Assembly: GCF_022899935.1 (NCBI RefSeq)
Contig: NZ_JALJCJ010000001.1
Span: 124,001 to 188,000, forward strand
Reading direction: 5' to 3'
DNA: 64,000 nucleotides
Source: Shinella curvata
GTDB taxonomy: Bacteria > Pseudomonadota > Alphaproteobacteria > Rhizobiales > Rhizobiaceae
Shown here: piece by piece, positions 18,434-27,687 of the stretch
Numbering within the stretch: position 1 is the first letter of the stretch
How the letters are laid out: every line of letters starts with the position of its first letter
Notes under the pieces: model-generated
The model's database searches: none
Seen by the model: the letters and a program-made list of their open reading frames with translations, nothing else
Told to the model about the DNA's origin: nothing
Made by a program: the position numbers and the translations under genes

Positions 18434-20080
18434 GTGGAATCGACAGTTGTCATGATCAACCTGTTCGGCGCGGTCGCGCTGCTCCTGTTCGGCCTCGCGC
18501 AGGTGAAGGATGGCATGACGCGCGCCTTCGGCGTGAAACTGCGCTCCGGGCTGGCGCTCGGCACGCGCGGCACCTTCCGGTCCTTCTTCGCCGGTTTCGT
18601 CGCAACCATCGCCCTGCAGAGTTCCACGGCCACCGCGCTGATGATCTCCTCCTTCGTGGAACGCAACCTGGTGCGCGCCCGCATGGCGCAGATTGTGCTG
18701 CTCGGCGCCAATGTCGGTACGGCGGTGACGGCCTGGCTGGTCGCGACGGGTATCGAGTCGGTCTCGCCGCTGGTCATTCTCGTCGGCGTCGTGCTCTATA
18801 AATCGAGCAGTTCCACGGCGCGGCAGGGGCTTGGCTCCGCGCTGGTCGGCATTGGCCTCATGCTGCTCTCGCTGCATCTGCTGAGCCTTGCAACCGAACC
18901 GATGCGCCAGTCGCCGGCGCTCGCCGCGTTCCTGAAGCTGCTCGACGGCGCCTGGCCGGTCGCTTTGGCGTTCTCCACGGTGCTTGCCATCATTTCGTCT
19001 TCCAGCCTCGCCGTGGTGGTGCTGATCCTGTCGCTGACGGCCATGGGCATCCTTTCACCCGCGCTGACCGTCATCCTCGTGCTCGGCGCCAATCTCGGTG
19101 GCGCCGTTCCACCCGTGATCGCGACATTGAAATCCACCGCGTCGGCGCGGCGCGTCACGCTCGGCAACCTTCTGGTGCGCGGTGTCGGTTGCCTCGTCGT
19201 GCTGCCCTTCGCCAGCCAGGTCGCGGCAGCGCTCGCCGCACTTCCCATTCCGGCCTCGAAACTGCCGGTGGACGTGCATCTCGCCTTCAATCTGGCGGTC
19301 GCACTGATGCTGTGGCCGCTCTCCGGGCTCCTGTCGCACCTCATGGAAAAGCTCATTCCCGACGAAAAGCAGCCGGAGACCGGGCCGAAATATCTCGACG
19401 ATACCGCGCTTTCCAGCCCGGTCGTGGCGCTTTCCGGCGCGACGCGCGAGGTGCTGCGTGTCGGCGACCTCATCGAATCCATGCTGATTCGCACCATGCG
19501 GGCCTTCAACGACAACAACCTCGCGCCGATGAAGGACATCGGTGAGCTGGAGCGTCAGGTCGATGCCCTCCAGCAGGAGGTGAAGATCTATCTTTCCCGC
19601 CTCGGGCGACAGGGACTCGGCGGCGAACCCGCTGCCCGTTCCATCGTCATCATCGATTATGCCATCAACCTCGAACATGTCGGCGACATCATCGAAAAGG
19701 GCCTGCAGGAGCAGGTGCGCAAGAAGATCGTCAACGGCCTGAAATTTTCCGAAGACGGCTACAAGGAGCTCGCAAACCTCTTCAATCTGACGATCGAGAA
19801 CCTCCGCATCGCCCAGACGATCTTCGTCACGCGCGATGCCGGTCTCGCCCGCCAGCTCATGGAGGTGAAGGTCGATGTGCGCCGCATGGAGAAACAATCC
19901 TCCGAACGTCACCTCGAGCGGCTGCGCGACGGTCGTCTCGACAGTCTCCAGACGAGCTCCCTGCATCTCGACATGCTGCGCGACCTCAAGCGCGTCAACG
20001 CGCATCTCGTCTCCGTCGCCTATCCGATCCTCGACGAAAGCGGTCTTTTGACCGAAAGCCGCCTGCGCAGCGCCAATTGA
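18434..20080 (+). CDS. Na+/phosphate cotransporter family protein (NptA/PhoU fusion type)
   Basis: The 548-residue protein has eight or more hydrophobic segments in residues 1-310 with the two repeated Na/Pi signatures, QSSTATALMISSFVERN (about 60-76) and SSSSLAVVVLILSL (about 178-191), plus the GANVGTAVTAW/GANLGGAVPPV glycine motifs. A cytoplasmic helical, PhoU-like domain follows (about 330-530). The family moves inorganic phosphate with sodium. It starts with GTG at 18434, behind GGAGGA. It stands alone between ppiD and glmU. Confidence 0.88.
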   Translation: MESTVVMINLFGAVALLLFGLAQVKDGMTRAFGVKLRSGLALGTRGTFRSFFAGFVATIALQSSTATALMISSFVERNLVRARMAQIVLLGANVGTAVTAWLVATGIESVSPLVILVGVVLYKSSSSTARQGLGSALVGIGLMLLSLHLLSLATEPMRQSPALAAFLKLLDGAWPVALAFSTVLAIISSSSLAVVVLILSLTAMGILSPALTVILVLGANLGGAVPPVIATLKSTASARRVTLGNLLVRGVGCLVVLPFASQVAAALAALPIPASKLPVDVHLAFNLAVALMLWPLSGLLSHLMEKLIPDEKQPETGPKYLDDTALSSPVVALSGATREVLRVGDLIESMLIRTMRAFNDNNLAPMKDIGELERQVDALQQEVKIYLSRLGRQGLGGEPAARSIVIIDYAINLEHVGDIIEKGLQEQVRKKIVNGLKFSEDGYKELANLFNLTIENLRIAQTIFVTRDAGLARQLMEVKVDVRRMEKQSSERHLERLRDGRLDSLQTSSLHLDMLRDLKRVNAHLVSVAYPILDESGLLTESRLRSAN

Positions 20081-20152
20081 GAAATCCCTTTGTGTCCCCC
20101 GCCGCGTTTTTGCTAAGGAACGCCGTCGAATACGGGTGAACGAGGGATTCCC

Positions 20153-21532
20153 ATGACTGCTGACCGGACGAAACGCACCTGCCTGGCCGTTATCCTGGCT
20201 GCCGGCGAGAGCACGCGCATGAAGTCGTCGCAGTCGAAGGTGCTGCACCCCGTCGCCAACCGTCCGATGATTGCCCATGTGGTGGATGCACTGGCAAAGG
20301 CCGGAATTTCCGATATCGCGCTGGTACTCGGCCGCGATGCGGAGAAGGTCGAGGCGGCTGCCGGGAATGCGGCGGTCCGCAGTTCCGTACACATCCAGAC
20401 CGAGCGGCTCGGCACCGCGCATGCCGTACTTGCCGCCCGCGAGGCGATCGGCAAGGGCTATGACGACGTGCTGGTCGTCTTCGGCGACACGCCGCTCATC
20501 ACGGAAACGCCGTTGATCGCCGCGCGCGAGGGACTTGCCGGCGGTGCCGACGTCGTCGTCATCGGCTTCCGCACGACCGACCCGACAGGCTATGGCCGTC
20601 TTCTTGTGGAGAACGGCGAGCTGCTGGCCATCCGCGAACACAAGGATGCCAGCGAGGCGGAGCGCGCGATCACCTATTGCAACGGTGGCCTGATGGCCAT
20701 CGACGGCCGCAAGGCGCTCGATCTGATCGACCGGATCGGCAACAGCAACGTCAAGGGCGAATACTACCTCACCGACATCGTCGAGGTCGTCAGAGCCGCC
20801 GGGGGCCGCGCGATTGCCGTCGAGGCCCCTGAGGAAGAGCTGACCGGCTGCAACACCCGCGCCGAACTCGCCGTCATCGAACGCCTCTGGCAGCAGCGCC
20901 GTCGCCACGAGCTGATGATCGACGGCGTTTCGATGATCGCGCCGGAAACCGTTTTCCTCTCCTTCGATACGAGCATCGCGCGCGATGTGACGATCGAGCC
21001 GAATGTCGTCTTCGGTCCCGGCGTCACCATCGAAGGCGGCGCGGTGATCCATTCGTTCTCGCATATCGAAGGGGCGCATGTTTCAGCGGACGCTGAGGTC
21101 GGCCCCTATGCCCGTCTGCGTCCCGGTGCAAATCTCGGCGCGGGTTCTAAAGTCGGCAATTTTACCGAGGTGAAGAAGGCGGAGATCGGCGCAGGAGCGA
21201 AGGTCAACCACCTGAGCTATATCGGCGACGCCTTTATCGGCGCGCATACCAATGTCGGCGCCGGCACCATCACCTGCAACTATGACGGCATCAACAAACA
21301 TGTCACGCGCATCGGCGCGGACGCCTTCATCGGCTCCAACACGGCGCTCGTCGCTCCCGTTACGGTCGGCAACGGCGCCTATGTCGCTTCCGGCAGCGTC
21401 ATCACCGCTGACGTGCCTGACGATGCCGTCGCTTTCGGCCGTGCCCGCCAGGAAAACAAGGACGGCCGCGCCGTCCTCATCCGCCAGCGCAACCAGGCGA
21501 TCAAGGACGCGAAGAAAAAAGCCGCCAAATAA
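20153..21532 (+). CDS. glmU: Bifunctional GlmU (GlcN-1-P acetyltransferase / GlcNAc-1-P uridyltransferase)
   Basis: The 459-residue protein has an N-terminal nucleotidyltransferase domain with [18 protein letters not shown] (about residues 12-29) and a C-terminal left-handed beta-helix (about 255-445) ending in hexapeptide repeats. The acetyltransfer region shows [23 protein letters not shown] and [11 protein letters not shown]. It makes UDP-GlcNAc for peptidoglycan and LPS. It is followed 124 bases later by glmS, which makes its precursor. Confidence 0.97.
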   Translation: MTADRTKRTCLAVILAAGESTRMKSSQSKVLHPVANRPMIAHVVDALAKAGISDIALVLGRDAEKVEAAAGNAAVRSSVHIQTERLGTAHAVLAAREAIGKGYDDVLVVFGDTPLITETPLIAAREGLAGGADVVVIGFRTTDPTGYGRLLVENGELLAIREHKDASEAERAITYCNGGLMAIDGRKALDLIDRIGNSNVKGEYYLTDIVEVVRAAGGRAIAVEAPEEELTGCNTRAELAVIERLWQQRRRHELMIDGVSMIAPETVFLSFDTSIARDVTIEPNVVFGPGVTIEGGAVIHSFSHIEGAHVSADAEVGPYARLRPGANLGAGSKVGNFTEVKKAEIGAGAKVNHLSYIGDAFIGAHTNVGAGTITCNYDGINKHVTRIGADAFIGSNTALVAPVTVGNGAYVASGSVITADVPDDAVAFGRARQENKDGRAVLIRQRNQAIKDAKKKAAK

Positions 21533-21656
21533 ATCACCCAATGGGCGCGCCCACGTTAACGGCTGCAATCGAAAGTGAGTGCGGCCGTGTTGCACTGCCG
21601 CAAAAACACTCTACGAAAGAGCGAAATCGAAGCGTTTCGAAAAAGGAAAGCAACTC

Positions 21657-23483
21657 ATGTGCGGAATTGTCGGTATCGTTGGAAACCAGCCTGTCGCGGC
21701 TCGGCTTGTCGATGCCCTGAAGCGCCTCGAATATCGCGGTTATGATTCTGCCGGCGTTGCTACCATCGTCGAGGGCAAACTGGCGCGCCGCCGCGCCGAA
21801 GGCAAACTCGTCAACCTGGAGAAACGCCTTGCCGAAGAGCCGCTCGCGGGCACGACGGGCATTGCCCACACCCGCTGGGCAACGCACGGCGCGCCGACGG
21901 AAGGCAATGCGCATCCGCATTTCGTCGATGGCGTCGCGGTCGTGCACAATGGCATTATCGAGAACTTTTCCGAATTGAAGGACGAGCTTGCCGCCGGCGG
22001 CGCGACATTCTCCACCCAGACCGATACGGAAGTCGTCGCGCAGCTGGTCGCAAAGCTGCGTCGCGAAGGTCTCGGCCGACGGGAGGCCATGCATGCCATG
22101 CTGCGCCGCGTCACTGGTGCCTATGCGCTCGCCGTCATCTTCGAGGACGATCCGTCGACCATCATGGCTGCCCGCAGCGGTCCGCCGCTCGCCATCGGCC
22201 ATGGCAAGGGTGAGATGTTCCTCGGATCGGATGCCATTGCGCTGGCGCCCTTCACCAATGAAATCACCTACCTCGTCGATGGCGACTGGGCCATTCTCGG
22301 CCGCGACGGCGCGCATGTCTTCGATCTGGACGGCGCAAGGGTCGAGCGCCCGAAGCAGATTTCCTCGGCTGCCGCCTATCTTGTCGACAAGGGCAATCAC
22401 CGGCATTTCATGGAAAAGGAAATCCATGAGCAGCCGGAAGCGATTTCCCACGCGCTTGGACACTATGTCGACTTCCTGTCGCATACCGTGCGGCCCACCG
22501 CTGTCGACATCGACTTTTCCAAAGTTCCGAGCCTCGCCATTTCCGCCTGCGGAACGGCCTATCTCGCCGGCCTCGTCGGCAAGTACTGGTTCGAGCGCTA
22601 CGCCCGCCTGCCGGTCGAAATCGATGTTGCCTCGGAGTTCCGTTACCGCGAGATCCCGCTCAATCCGGCATCGGCGGCGCTCTTCATCTCGCAGTCCGGC
22701 GAGACAGCCGATACGCTGGCTTCCCTGCGCTATTGCAAGGAGCACGGCCTGAAGATCGGCGCCGTGGTCAATACGAAGGAATCGACGATCGCGCGGGAAT
22801 CGGACGCCGTCTTCCCGATCCTTGCCGGCCCTGAAATCGGGGTGGCATCCACCAAGGCCTTCACCTGCCAGCTGACCGTTCTGGCGGCCCTCGCCATCGG
22901 TGCGGGCCGCGCGCGCGGCACGATCAGCGAGGCGGACGAGAAGGAACTGGTGCGCCATCTCGCGGAAATGCCCCGTGTCATGGCAGGCGTGCTCAACACG
23001 ATCCAGCCGTCGATCGAGCAGCTCGCGCGCGACCTCTCCAAGTGCAAGGACGTGCTCTATCTCGGCCGCGGCACCAGCTATCCGCTGGCCATGGAAGGCG
23101 CGTTGAAGCTCAAGGAGATCTCCTACATCCATGCCGAAGGCTATGCTGCCGGCGAGCTGAAGCACGGCCCGATCGCGCTGATCGACGAGAACATGCCCGT
23201 CATCGTGATTGCGCCGCATGATCGTTTCTTCGAGAAGACCGTCTCGAACATGCAGGAAGTGGCCGCCCGTGGCGGCAGGATCATCTTCATCACCGATGCG
23301 AAGGGCGCGGCCGCCTCGAAGCTCGAGACCATGGCGACGATCATCCTTCCCAATGTCGACGAAATCATCGCACCGATGATCTATTCGCTGCCGATCCAGT
23401 TGCTCGCCTATCACACCGCCGTCTTCATGGGCACCGATGTCGACCAGCCGCGTAACCTGGCGAAATCGGTCACGGTGGAATGA
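21657..23483 (+). CDS. glmS: Glutamine--fructose-6-phosphate aminotransferase GlmS
   Basis: The 608-residue protein starts MCGIVGIVG, where Cys2 becomes the catalytic N-terminal nucleophile of the glutaminase domain (1-240). Two SIS sugar-isomerase domains follow (about 285-420 and 455-590), with SACGTAYLAG, SQSGETADTLA, LGRGTSYPLAMEGALKLKE and C-terminal AKSVTVE. It converts fructose-6-P and glutamine to glucosamine-6-P. An in-frame extension upstream of 21657 exists, but it would hide Cys2 and is rejected. Its stop overlaps the next start (ATGA). Confidence 0.97.
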   Translation: MCGIVGIVGNQPVAARLVDALKRLEYRGYDSAGVATIVEGKLARRRAEGKLVNLEKRLAEEPLAGTTGIAHTRWATHGAPTEGNAHPHFVDGVAVVHNGIIENFSELKDELAAGGATFSTQTDTEVVAQLVAKLRREGLGRREAMHAMLRRVTGAYALAVIFEDDPSTIMAARSGPPLAIGHGKGEMFLGSDAIALAPFTNEITYLVDGDWAILGRDGAHVFDLDGARVERPKQISSAAAYLVDKGNHRHFMEKEIHEQPEAISHALGHYVDFLSHTVRPTAVDIDFSKVPSLAISACGTAYLAGLVGKYWFERYARLPVEIDVASEFRYREIPLNPASAALFISQSGETADTLASLRYCKEHGLKIGAVVNTKESTIARESDAVFPILAGPEIGVASTKAFTCQLTVLAALAIGAGRARGTISEADEKELVRHLAEMPRVMAGVLNTIQPSIEQLARDLSKCKDVLYLGRGTSYPLAMEGALKLKEISYIHAEGYAAGELKHGPIALIDENMPVIVIAPHDRFFEKTVSNMQEVAARGGRIIFITDAKGAAASKLETMATIILPNVDEIIAPMIYSLPIQLLAYHTAVFMGTDVDQPRNLAKSVTVE

Positions 23484-23980
23484 TCCTTCGCCCCGAACGC
23501 ACGGACGATGTCGATGCCATACGGCAGCTGACGGAAACGGCCTTCAGGACGGCGCCGCATGCCGATGGCACCGAGCATTTGATCATCGACCGCTTGCGGG
23601 CCGCCGGCGCACTTACACTTTCGCTGGTCGCCGAGGCGGGCGGTGCCGTCGTCGGCCATGTCGCCTTCTCTCCGGTCTCGCTTTCGGACGGCAGAACGGA
23701 TTGGGATTGGTACGGCCTTGGCCCGATCTCGGTCGATCCTGCTCGTCAGGGCGAGGGGATCGGCGGCATGCTGATCCACGAAGGGCTCGAACGGCTGAGA
23801 GCGCTTGGCGCCGCCGGCTGCGTGCTGCTTGGCGACCCCGCATACTACAACCGGTTCGGCTTTGTCTCGGATCCGCGGCTGACACTGGATGGTGTGCCTC
23901 CCGAGTATTTCATGCATGTGGCGTTTTCCCCGGTTTACGGCGGGGGAACCGTTTCCTATCATCCGGGTTTCTACGGCTGA
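23480..23980 (+). CDS. GNAT-family N-acetyltransferase (YhbS-like)
   Basis: This 166-residue GNAT fold has the acetyl-CoA loop VDPARQGEGIGGMLIHEGL (about residues 91-109) and the C-terminal DPAYYNRFGFV seen in YhbS-type members. The substrate is unknown. Its ATG overlaps the glmS TGA by four bases, so translation is coupled to glmS. Confidence 0.87.
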   Translation: MILRPERTDDVDAIRQLTETAFRTAPHADGTEHLIIDRLRAAGALTLSLVAEAGGAVVGHVAFSPVSLSDGRTDWDWYGLGPISVDPARQGEGIGGMLIHEGLERLRALGAAGCVLLGDPAYYNRFGFVSDPRLTLDGVPPEYFMHVAFSPVYGGGTVSYHPGFYG

Positions 23981-24014
23981 GCGGCCTCCCACGCTCGCCC
24001 AGGCTGGATATTCG

Positions 24015-24719
24015 ATGACCGATCTTCTTCCGAGACAGTCGCTGGCGATGCGGCTGCGCAACAACTTCCTGACCGGCCTCGTCATCTGCGCGCCGATCGC
24101 CATCACGATATGGTTGACCTGGACCTTCATCCATTGGGCCGACAGCTGGGTGAAGCCGTACATCCCCGCGCGCTACAACCCGGAAAGCTACCTTCAGTTC
24201 GCCATTCCGGGCTTCGGCTTGCTGATCGCGCTGATGATGATCACGCTTGTCGGTTTCCTCGGCAAGAACCTGATCGGCCGCTCGATCGTTGAGTTCGGCG
24301 ATGGGCTGTTCAATCGCACACCGCTCGTGCGCACGGTGCACAAGAGCCTGAAGCAGATTTTCGAGACGGTGCTGAAGGACAAGGGAACGTCTTTCAACAA
24401 GGCCGCGATGATCGAATATCCGGGGCCGGGACTCTGGGCCATCGTCTTCGTCGCAACGGATGCACGCGGTGAAATCGCGACGAAATTCAAGTCGATGGGC
24501 AAGGATATGGTCGCTTGCTTCGTGGCACCGACGCCGTTTCCGACGGCCGGCTGGCTTGTCTATGTTCCTCGGGAAAAGCTCGTGCCGCTCGACATGAGCG
24601 CGGAGGATGCAGCCAAGCTCATCATCTCCGTCGGCCTCGTCACGCCACCGGAAAAGGGATTGCAGCTCATCGAGAACGAAGAGCGCAAGGCCAAGGCGAA
24701 AATCAAGAAGAAGGGCTGA
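24015..24719 (+). CDS. DUF502 inner-membrane protein
   Basis: The 234-residue protein has two transmembrane segments (about residues 18-40 and 62-85) and the DUF502 pattern FLTGLVICAPIAITIWLTW, GRSIVEFGDGLFNRTPLVR and PTPFPTAGWLVYVPREK. The C-terminus is lysine-rich. The family is widespread, with no settled function. The frame is open upstream inside the acetyltransferase gene, but the ATG at 24015 gives the usual short N-terminus. It is 34 bases after the acetyltransferase. Confidence 0.85.
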   Translation: MTDLLPRQSLAMRLRNNFLTGLVICAPIAITIWLTWTFIHWADSWVKPYIPARYNPESYLQFAIPGFGLLIALMMITLVGFLGKNLIGRSIVEFGDGLFNRTPLVRTVHKSLKQIFETVLKDKGTSFNKAAMIEYPGPGLWAIVFVATDARGEIATKFKSMGKDMVACFVAPTPFPTAGWLVYVPREKLVPLDMSAEDAAKLIISVGLVTPPEKGLQLIENEERKAKAKIKKKG

Positions 24720-24781
24720 GGCAGTCTGAACGAGGCCGCTTTCGGTAGTTGGCCCGCGCATCCTGTACCCGGTTCCATCCG

Positions 24782-24816
24782 TTCGTCATCCTCGGATCAA
24801 GCCCGAGGATGACGAA
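24782..24816. repeat. Palindromic intergenic repeat (RIME/REP-like), single hairpin
   Basis: Arms 24782-24795 (TTCGTCATCCTCGG) and 24803-24816 (CCGAGGATGACGAA) pair perfectly over 14 bases with a 7-base loop. The sequence resembles the second hairpin of the repeat at 31252-31326, indicating a dispersed family. It lies between the converging ends of the DUF502 and small secreted protein genes and may also stop transcription. Confidence 0.7.
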
Positions 24817-24879
24817 GGAGAGGGACTTGGATATCAACGGAACTTCGAGCCGCCTCGAAAAAGGGGCAGCTCAAACGCA

Positions 24880-25095
24880 CTATTCCGTAACGTCGGCGCT
24901 CTGCTGATCGCCCGCAAGCACCTTGCCGTCTTCGGCAGGAAGGCGGGACTGCTTTTCCGTGGTGGTGACGCTGGCGGTCGTGATGGTCTTATCGACCTTG
25001 ACCTCCGCCGAGGTCTTGTTGTGCCAGGCGCAGTCCGCAAAGGCTGCGGATGCCGAAAGGCCGAGCGTCGCTGCGACTACGAGAACTGTCTTCAT
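24880..25095 (-). CDS. Small secreted protein of unknown function
   Basis: The 71-residue protein has a clear signal peptide, MKTVLVVAATLGLSASAAFA, with a likely cut after AFA. The mature part is about 51 residues, rich in Thr/Lys/Ser, with one cysteine near its start (DCAWHN). A strong AAGGAG precedes the ATG by eight bases. I recognise no domain. It is likely periplasmic and is monocistronic between recG and a repeat element. Confidence 0.75.
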   Translation of the reverse strand: MKTVLVVAATLGLSASAAFADCAWHNKTSAEVKVDKTITTASVTTTEKQSRLPAEDGKVLAGDQQSADVTE

Positions 25096-25169
25096 GGCAT
25101 TTCTCCTTTTTCGCTTTACGCGAGAAGTATGCCTTCACGTCCGGTATCGGCGAAATCACGATTTTGTGG

Positions 25170-27275
25170 CTAGCCCGCTCGCAGGAAGCGTATCGCCTCG
25201 TCGCGCCGGTGGAGATAGAGCAGCGTGCGGATCGCTTCACCGCGCTCGCTCGTCAGGTCAGGATCGCGTTCCAGCACATAGGCGGCGTCCTTTCGGGCGA
25301 TTTCCAGCAGGTCGCCATGCGCTTCGAGACTAGCGACGACGAAGCCCGGCGTGCCGGATTGCCTTGTGCCGAGGAGCTCGCCTTCGCCGCGCAGCTTCAG
25401 GTCTTCCTCGGCGATGCGGAAACCGTCCTCCGTTTCGCGCAGGATGGAGAGCCGCGCCTGGCCGTTCTCGCTGAGCGGCCCCTTGTAGAGCAGGACGCAG
25501 CTCGACGCCTCCTCACCGCGCCCGACGCGGCCGCGCAGCTGGTGGAGCTGAGCGAGGCCGAAGCGCTCGGCATGTTCGATGACCATGATGGAGGCGTCGG
25601 GCACATCGACGCCGACCTCCACGACGGTTGTCGCCACCAGAAGGCGCGTCTCGCCGTTCTTGAAGGCGAGCATGGCGGCGTCCTTCTCCGGCCCGCTCAT
25701 GCGCCCGTGCACGAGGCCGGCGGCATTGCCGAAGACGCTGGCGAGCGTCGCATGCCGTTCCTCGACGGACATCAGCTCGCTTTCCTCGGTCTCCTCGACC
25801 AGCGGGCAGATCCAGTAGGCCTTCTTGCCTTCCGCCAGCGCGGCACGCAGGCGGTCGACGATATCGCCGACACGCTCCTGCGGCATGATGACGGTCTGGA
25901 TCGGTTTGCGGCCGGCCGGCTTCTCGGTGAGCTTCGAAACGTCCATGTCGCCGAAGGCGGCCAGCACCAGCGTGCGCGGAATGGGCGTAGCCGTCATGAC
26001 GAGCATATGCGGGGAAATGCCCTTGGCCGTCAGCCGCAGGCGCTGATGCACGCCGAAGCGATGCTGCTCGTCCACCACGGCGAGCACGAGGTCCTTGTAG
26101 GCGACATTGTCCTGGAAGAGGGCGTGCGTGCCGATGACGATCTGCGTTTCGCCGGATGCGATGCGCTCCAGGATGGCGTCGCGCTCGCGGCCCTTGGTGC
26201 GACCGGTCAGCACGTCGATGGTCACGCCGGCCGGTGCTGCCATGCGCGACAGCGTCGCGAAATGCTGCCGCGCCAGAATTTCCGTCGGGGCCATCAGCAC
26301 GGCCTGTCCGCCCGATTCGACGGCGGCGAGCATGGCCATCAGCGCCACGGCCGTCTTGCCGGCGCCGACGTCACCCTGCAGAAGCCGCAGCATGCGCTGC
26401 TCGCCGGCCATGTCCTTCAGTACCTCGGCAATCGCCGTCTGCTGGCTGTTGGTCAGCGAAAAGGGCAGGGCGTCGAGGACGGGGCGGCTGAGCGCGCCGG
26501 TCGCGAGGACAGGCCGGCCGGCAACCTTGCGCAGGCGCTGGCGCACGAGGGCAAGCGACACCTGCCCGGCCAGGAATTCGTCATAGGCGAGGCGGCGACG
26601 GGCAGGGGCCTGCGGATCGAGATCCGTTTCATCACGGGGATCGTGCAGGCGATGGATCGCATCGTAGGCGCTCGGGAAACTCTGGCGCTGGTCAAGCGGC
26701 GGATCGATCCATTCCGGCAGATGCGGCACGCGCGCGACCGCCGCCTCGACCGCCTTGCGCAGCACACGCGAGGTGAGGCCGGCGGTGAGGCCATGCACGG
26801 GCTCGACCAGCGGCACGTTGTCGGCCTCGCCGAGCCGCGCCATATAGTCGGGATGTACCATGGAGGCGCGGCCGTTGAACCAGTCCACCTTGCCGCTGAC
26901 GACGACGGTTTCATCAATCGGCAGTGCCTTCTCCAGCCAGTTGCCCTTGGCGCGGAAGAAGGTGAGCGCCAGATCTCCCGTCTCGTCATGCAGGAAGACG
27001 CGGTAGGGCATGTTCGATTTGCCGGGCGGTGGCGGCTGGTGGCGGTCGATGCGGCCGGTGATGGTGACGATGACGCCCTGCTGGGCGTTGGCGATGCCGG
27101 GCTGGTTGCGCCGATCGACGATGGAATGCGGGAAATGGAAGACAAGATCGATGACCCGGCAGTCCTCGATGCTTTCCTGCCCCAAGAGACGCGCGAACAG
27201 TTCGCCCAGCTTCGGGCCGATGCCGGGAAGCGTGGAGAGCGGTGCGAAGAGGGGATCAAGCAATGCGGGTCTCAT
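25170..27275 (-). CDS. recG: ATP-dependent DNA helicase RecG
   Basis: The 701-residue protein has an N-terminal wedge/OB-fold domain (about 1-250), then SF2 helicase motifs: Walker A LQGDVGAGKT (about 290), motif II DEQH within AVVDEQHRFG (about 395), motif III MTATPIPRTL, and motif VI QLRGRVGRG with the RecG C-terminal region. It remodels stalled forks and Holliday junctions. A TTG extension to 27320 is possible but has no SD, so ATG 27275 (MRPALLDPLFAPL) is chosen. It is divergent from sdhE-mfd, with 103 bases between the starts. Confidence 0.96.
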   Translation of the reverse strand: MRPALLDPLFAPLSTLPGIGPKLGELFARLLGQESIEDCRVIDLVFHFPHSIVDRRNQPGIANAQQGVIVTITGRIDRHQPPPPGKSNMPYRVFLHDETGDLALTFFRAKGNWLEKALPIDETVVVSGKVDWFNGRASMVHPDYMARLGEADNVPLVEPVHGLTAGLTSRVLRKAVEAAVARVPHLPEWIDPPLDQRQSFPSAYDAIHRLHDPRDETDLDPQAPARRRLAYDEFLAGQVSLALVRQRLRKVAGRPVLATGALSRPVLDALPFSLTNSQQTAIAEVLKDMAGEQRMLRLLQGDVGAGKTAVALMAMLAAVESGGQAVLMAPTEILARQHFATLSRMAAPAGVTIDVLTGRTKGRERDAILERIASGETQIVIGTHALFQDNVAYKDLVLAVVDEQHRFGVHQRLRLTAKGISPHMLVMTATPIPRTLVLAAFGDMDVSKLTEKPAGRKPIQTVIMPQERVGDIVDRLRAALAEGKKAYWICPLVEETEESELMSVEERHATLASVFGNAAGLVHGRMSGPEKDAAMLAFKNGETRLLVATTVVEVGVDVPDASIMVIEHAERFGLAQLHQLRGRVGRGEEASSCVLLYKGPLSENGQARLSILRETEDGFRIAEEDLKLRGEGELLGTRQSGTPGFVVASLEAHGDLLEIARKDAAYVLERDPDLTSERGEAIRTLLYLHRRDEAIRFLRAG

Positions 27276-27378
27276 GGCGGGCAAAATCGCCGGAGATGGT
27301 GCCTTTGGCAAGGCTGACAAGCGGCTTTTGCCGGTTTATAGAAGCGCCGGACCGCATTTCAGGGAAGGCAGGACGATC

Positions 27379-27687
27379 ATGACGGGAACGACACGCTCGA
27401 GCGCCGAGATCGACCCGCGCCGCAAGCGCATCCTCTTCCGCTGTTGGCACCGCGGCATCCGCGAGATGGACCTGGTGCTGGGCAGTTTTGCCGATGCCGA
27501 GATCGCCACGCTCTCCGAAATCGAGCTGGACGAGCTGGAACGCATCATGGCCGAGGAAGACAACGACCTCATCAAGTGGGTGACGGGCGAACGGCCGGTG
27601 CCGGAAGAGTTCCGCGACGGTCTCTTTGCGCGCATCGCCGCCTATCGTCCCGATTTCTCCCCGCTCTTCAAAGACGCCAGCGCATGA
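27379..27687 (+). CDS. sdhE: FAD assembly factor SdhE (DUF339)
   Basis: This 102-residue protein has the SdhE signature RKRILFRCWHRGIREMDLVLG (about residues 14-34), which includes the RGxxE motif required for flavinylation of SdhA, and a second helix pair with EDNDLIKWVTGERP. It attaches FAD to the succinate dehydrogenase flavoprotein. Its stop overlaps the mfd ATG by four bases. The position before mfd is conserved in rhizobia. Confidence 0.92.
   Translation: MTGTTRSSAEIDPRRKRILFRCWHRGIREMDLVLGSFADAEIATLSEIELDELERIMAEEDNDLIKWVTGERPVPEEFRDGLFARIAAYRPDFSPLFKDASA

Noticed and set aside
27276-27320. TTG start giving a 716-residue RecG.
   Set aside because: No ribosome binding site; the ATG at 27275 gives the usual 701-residue protein.
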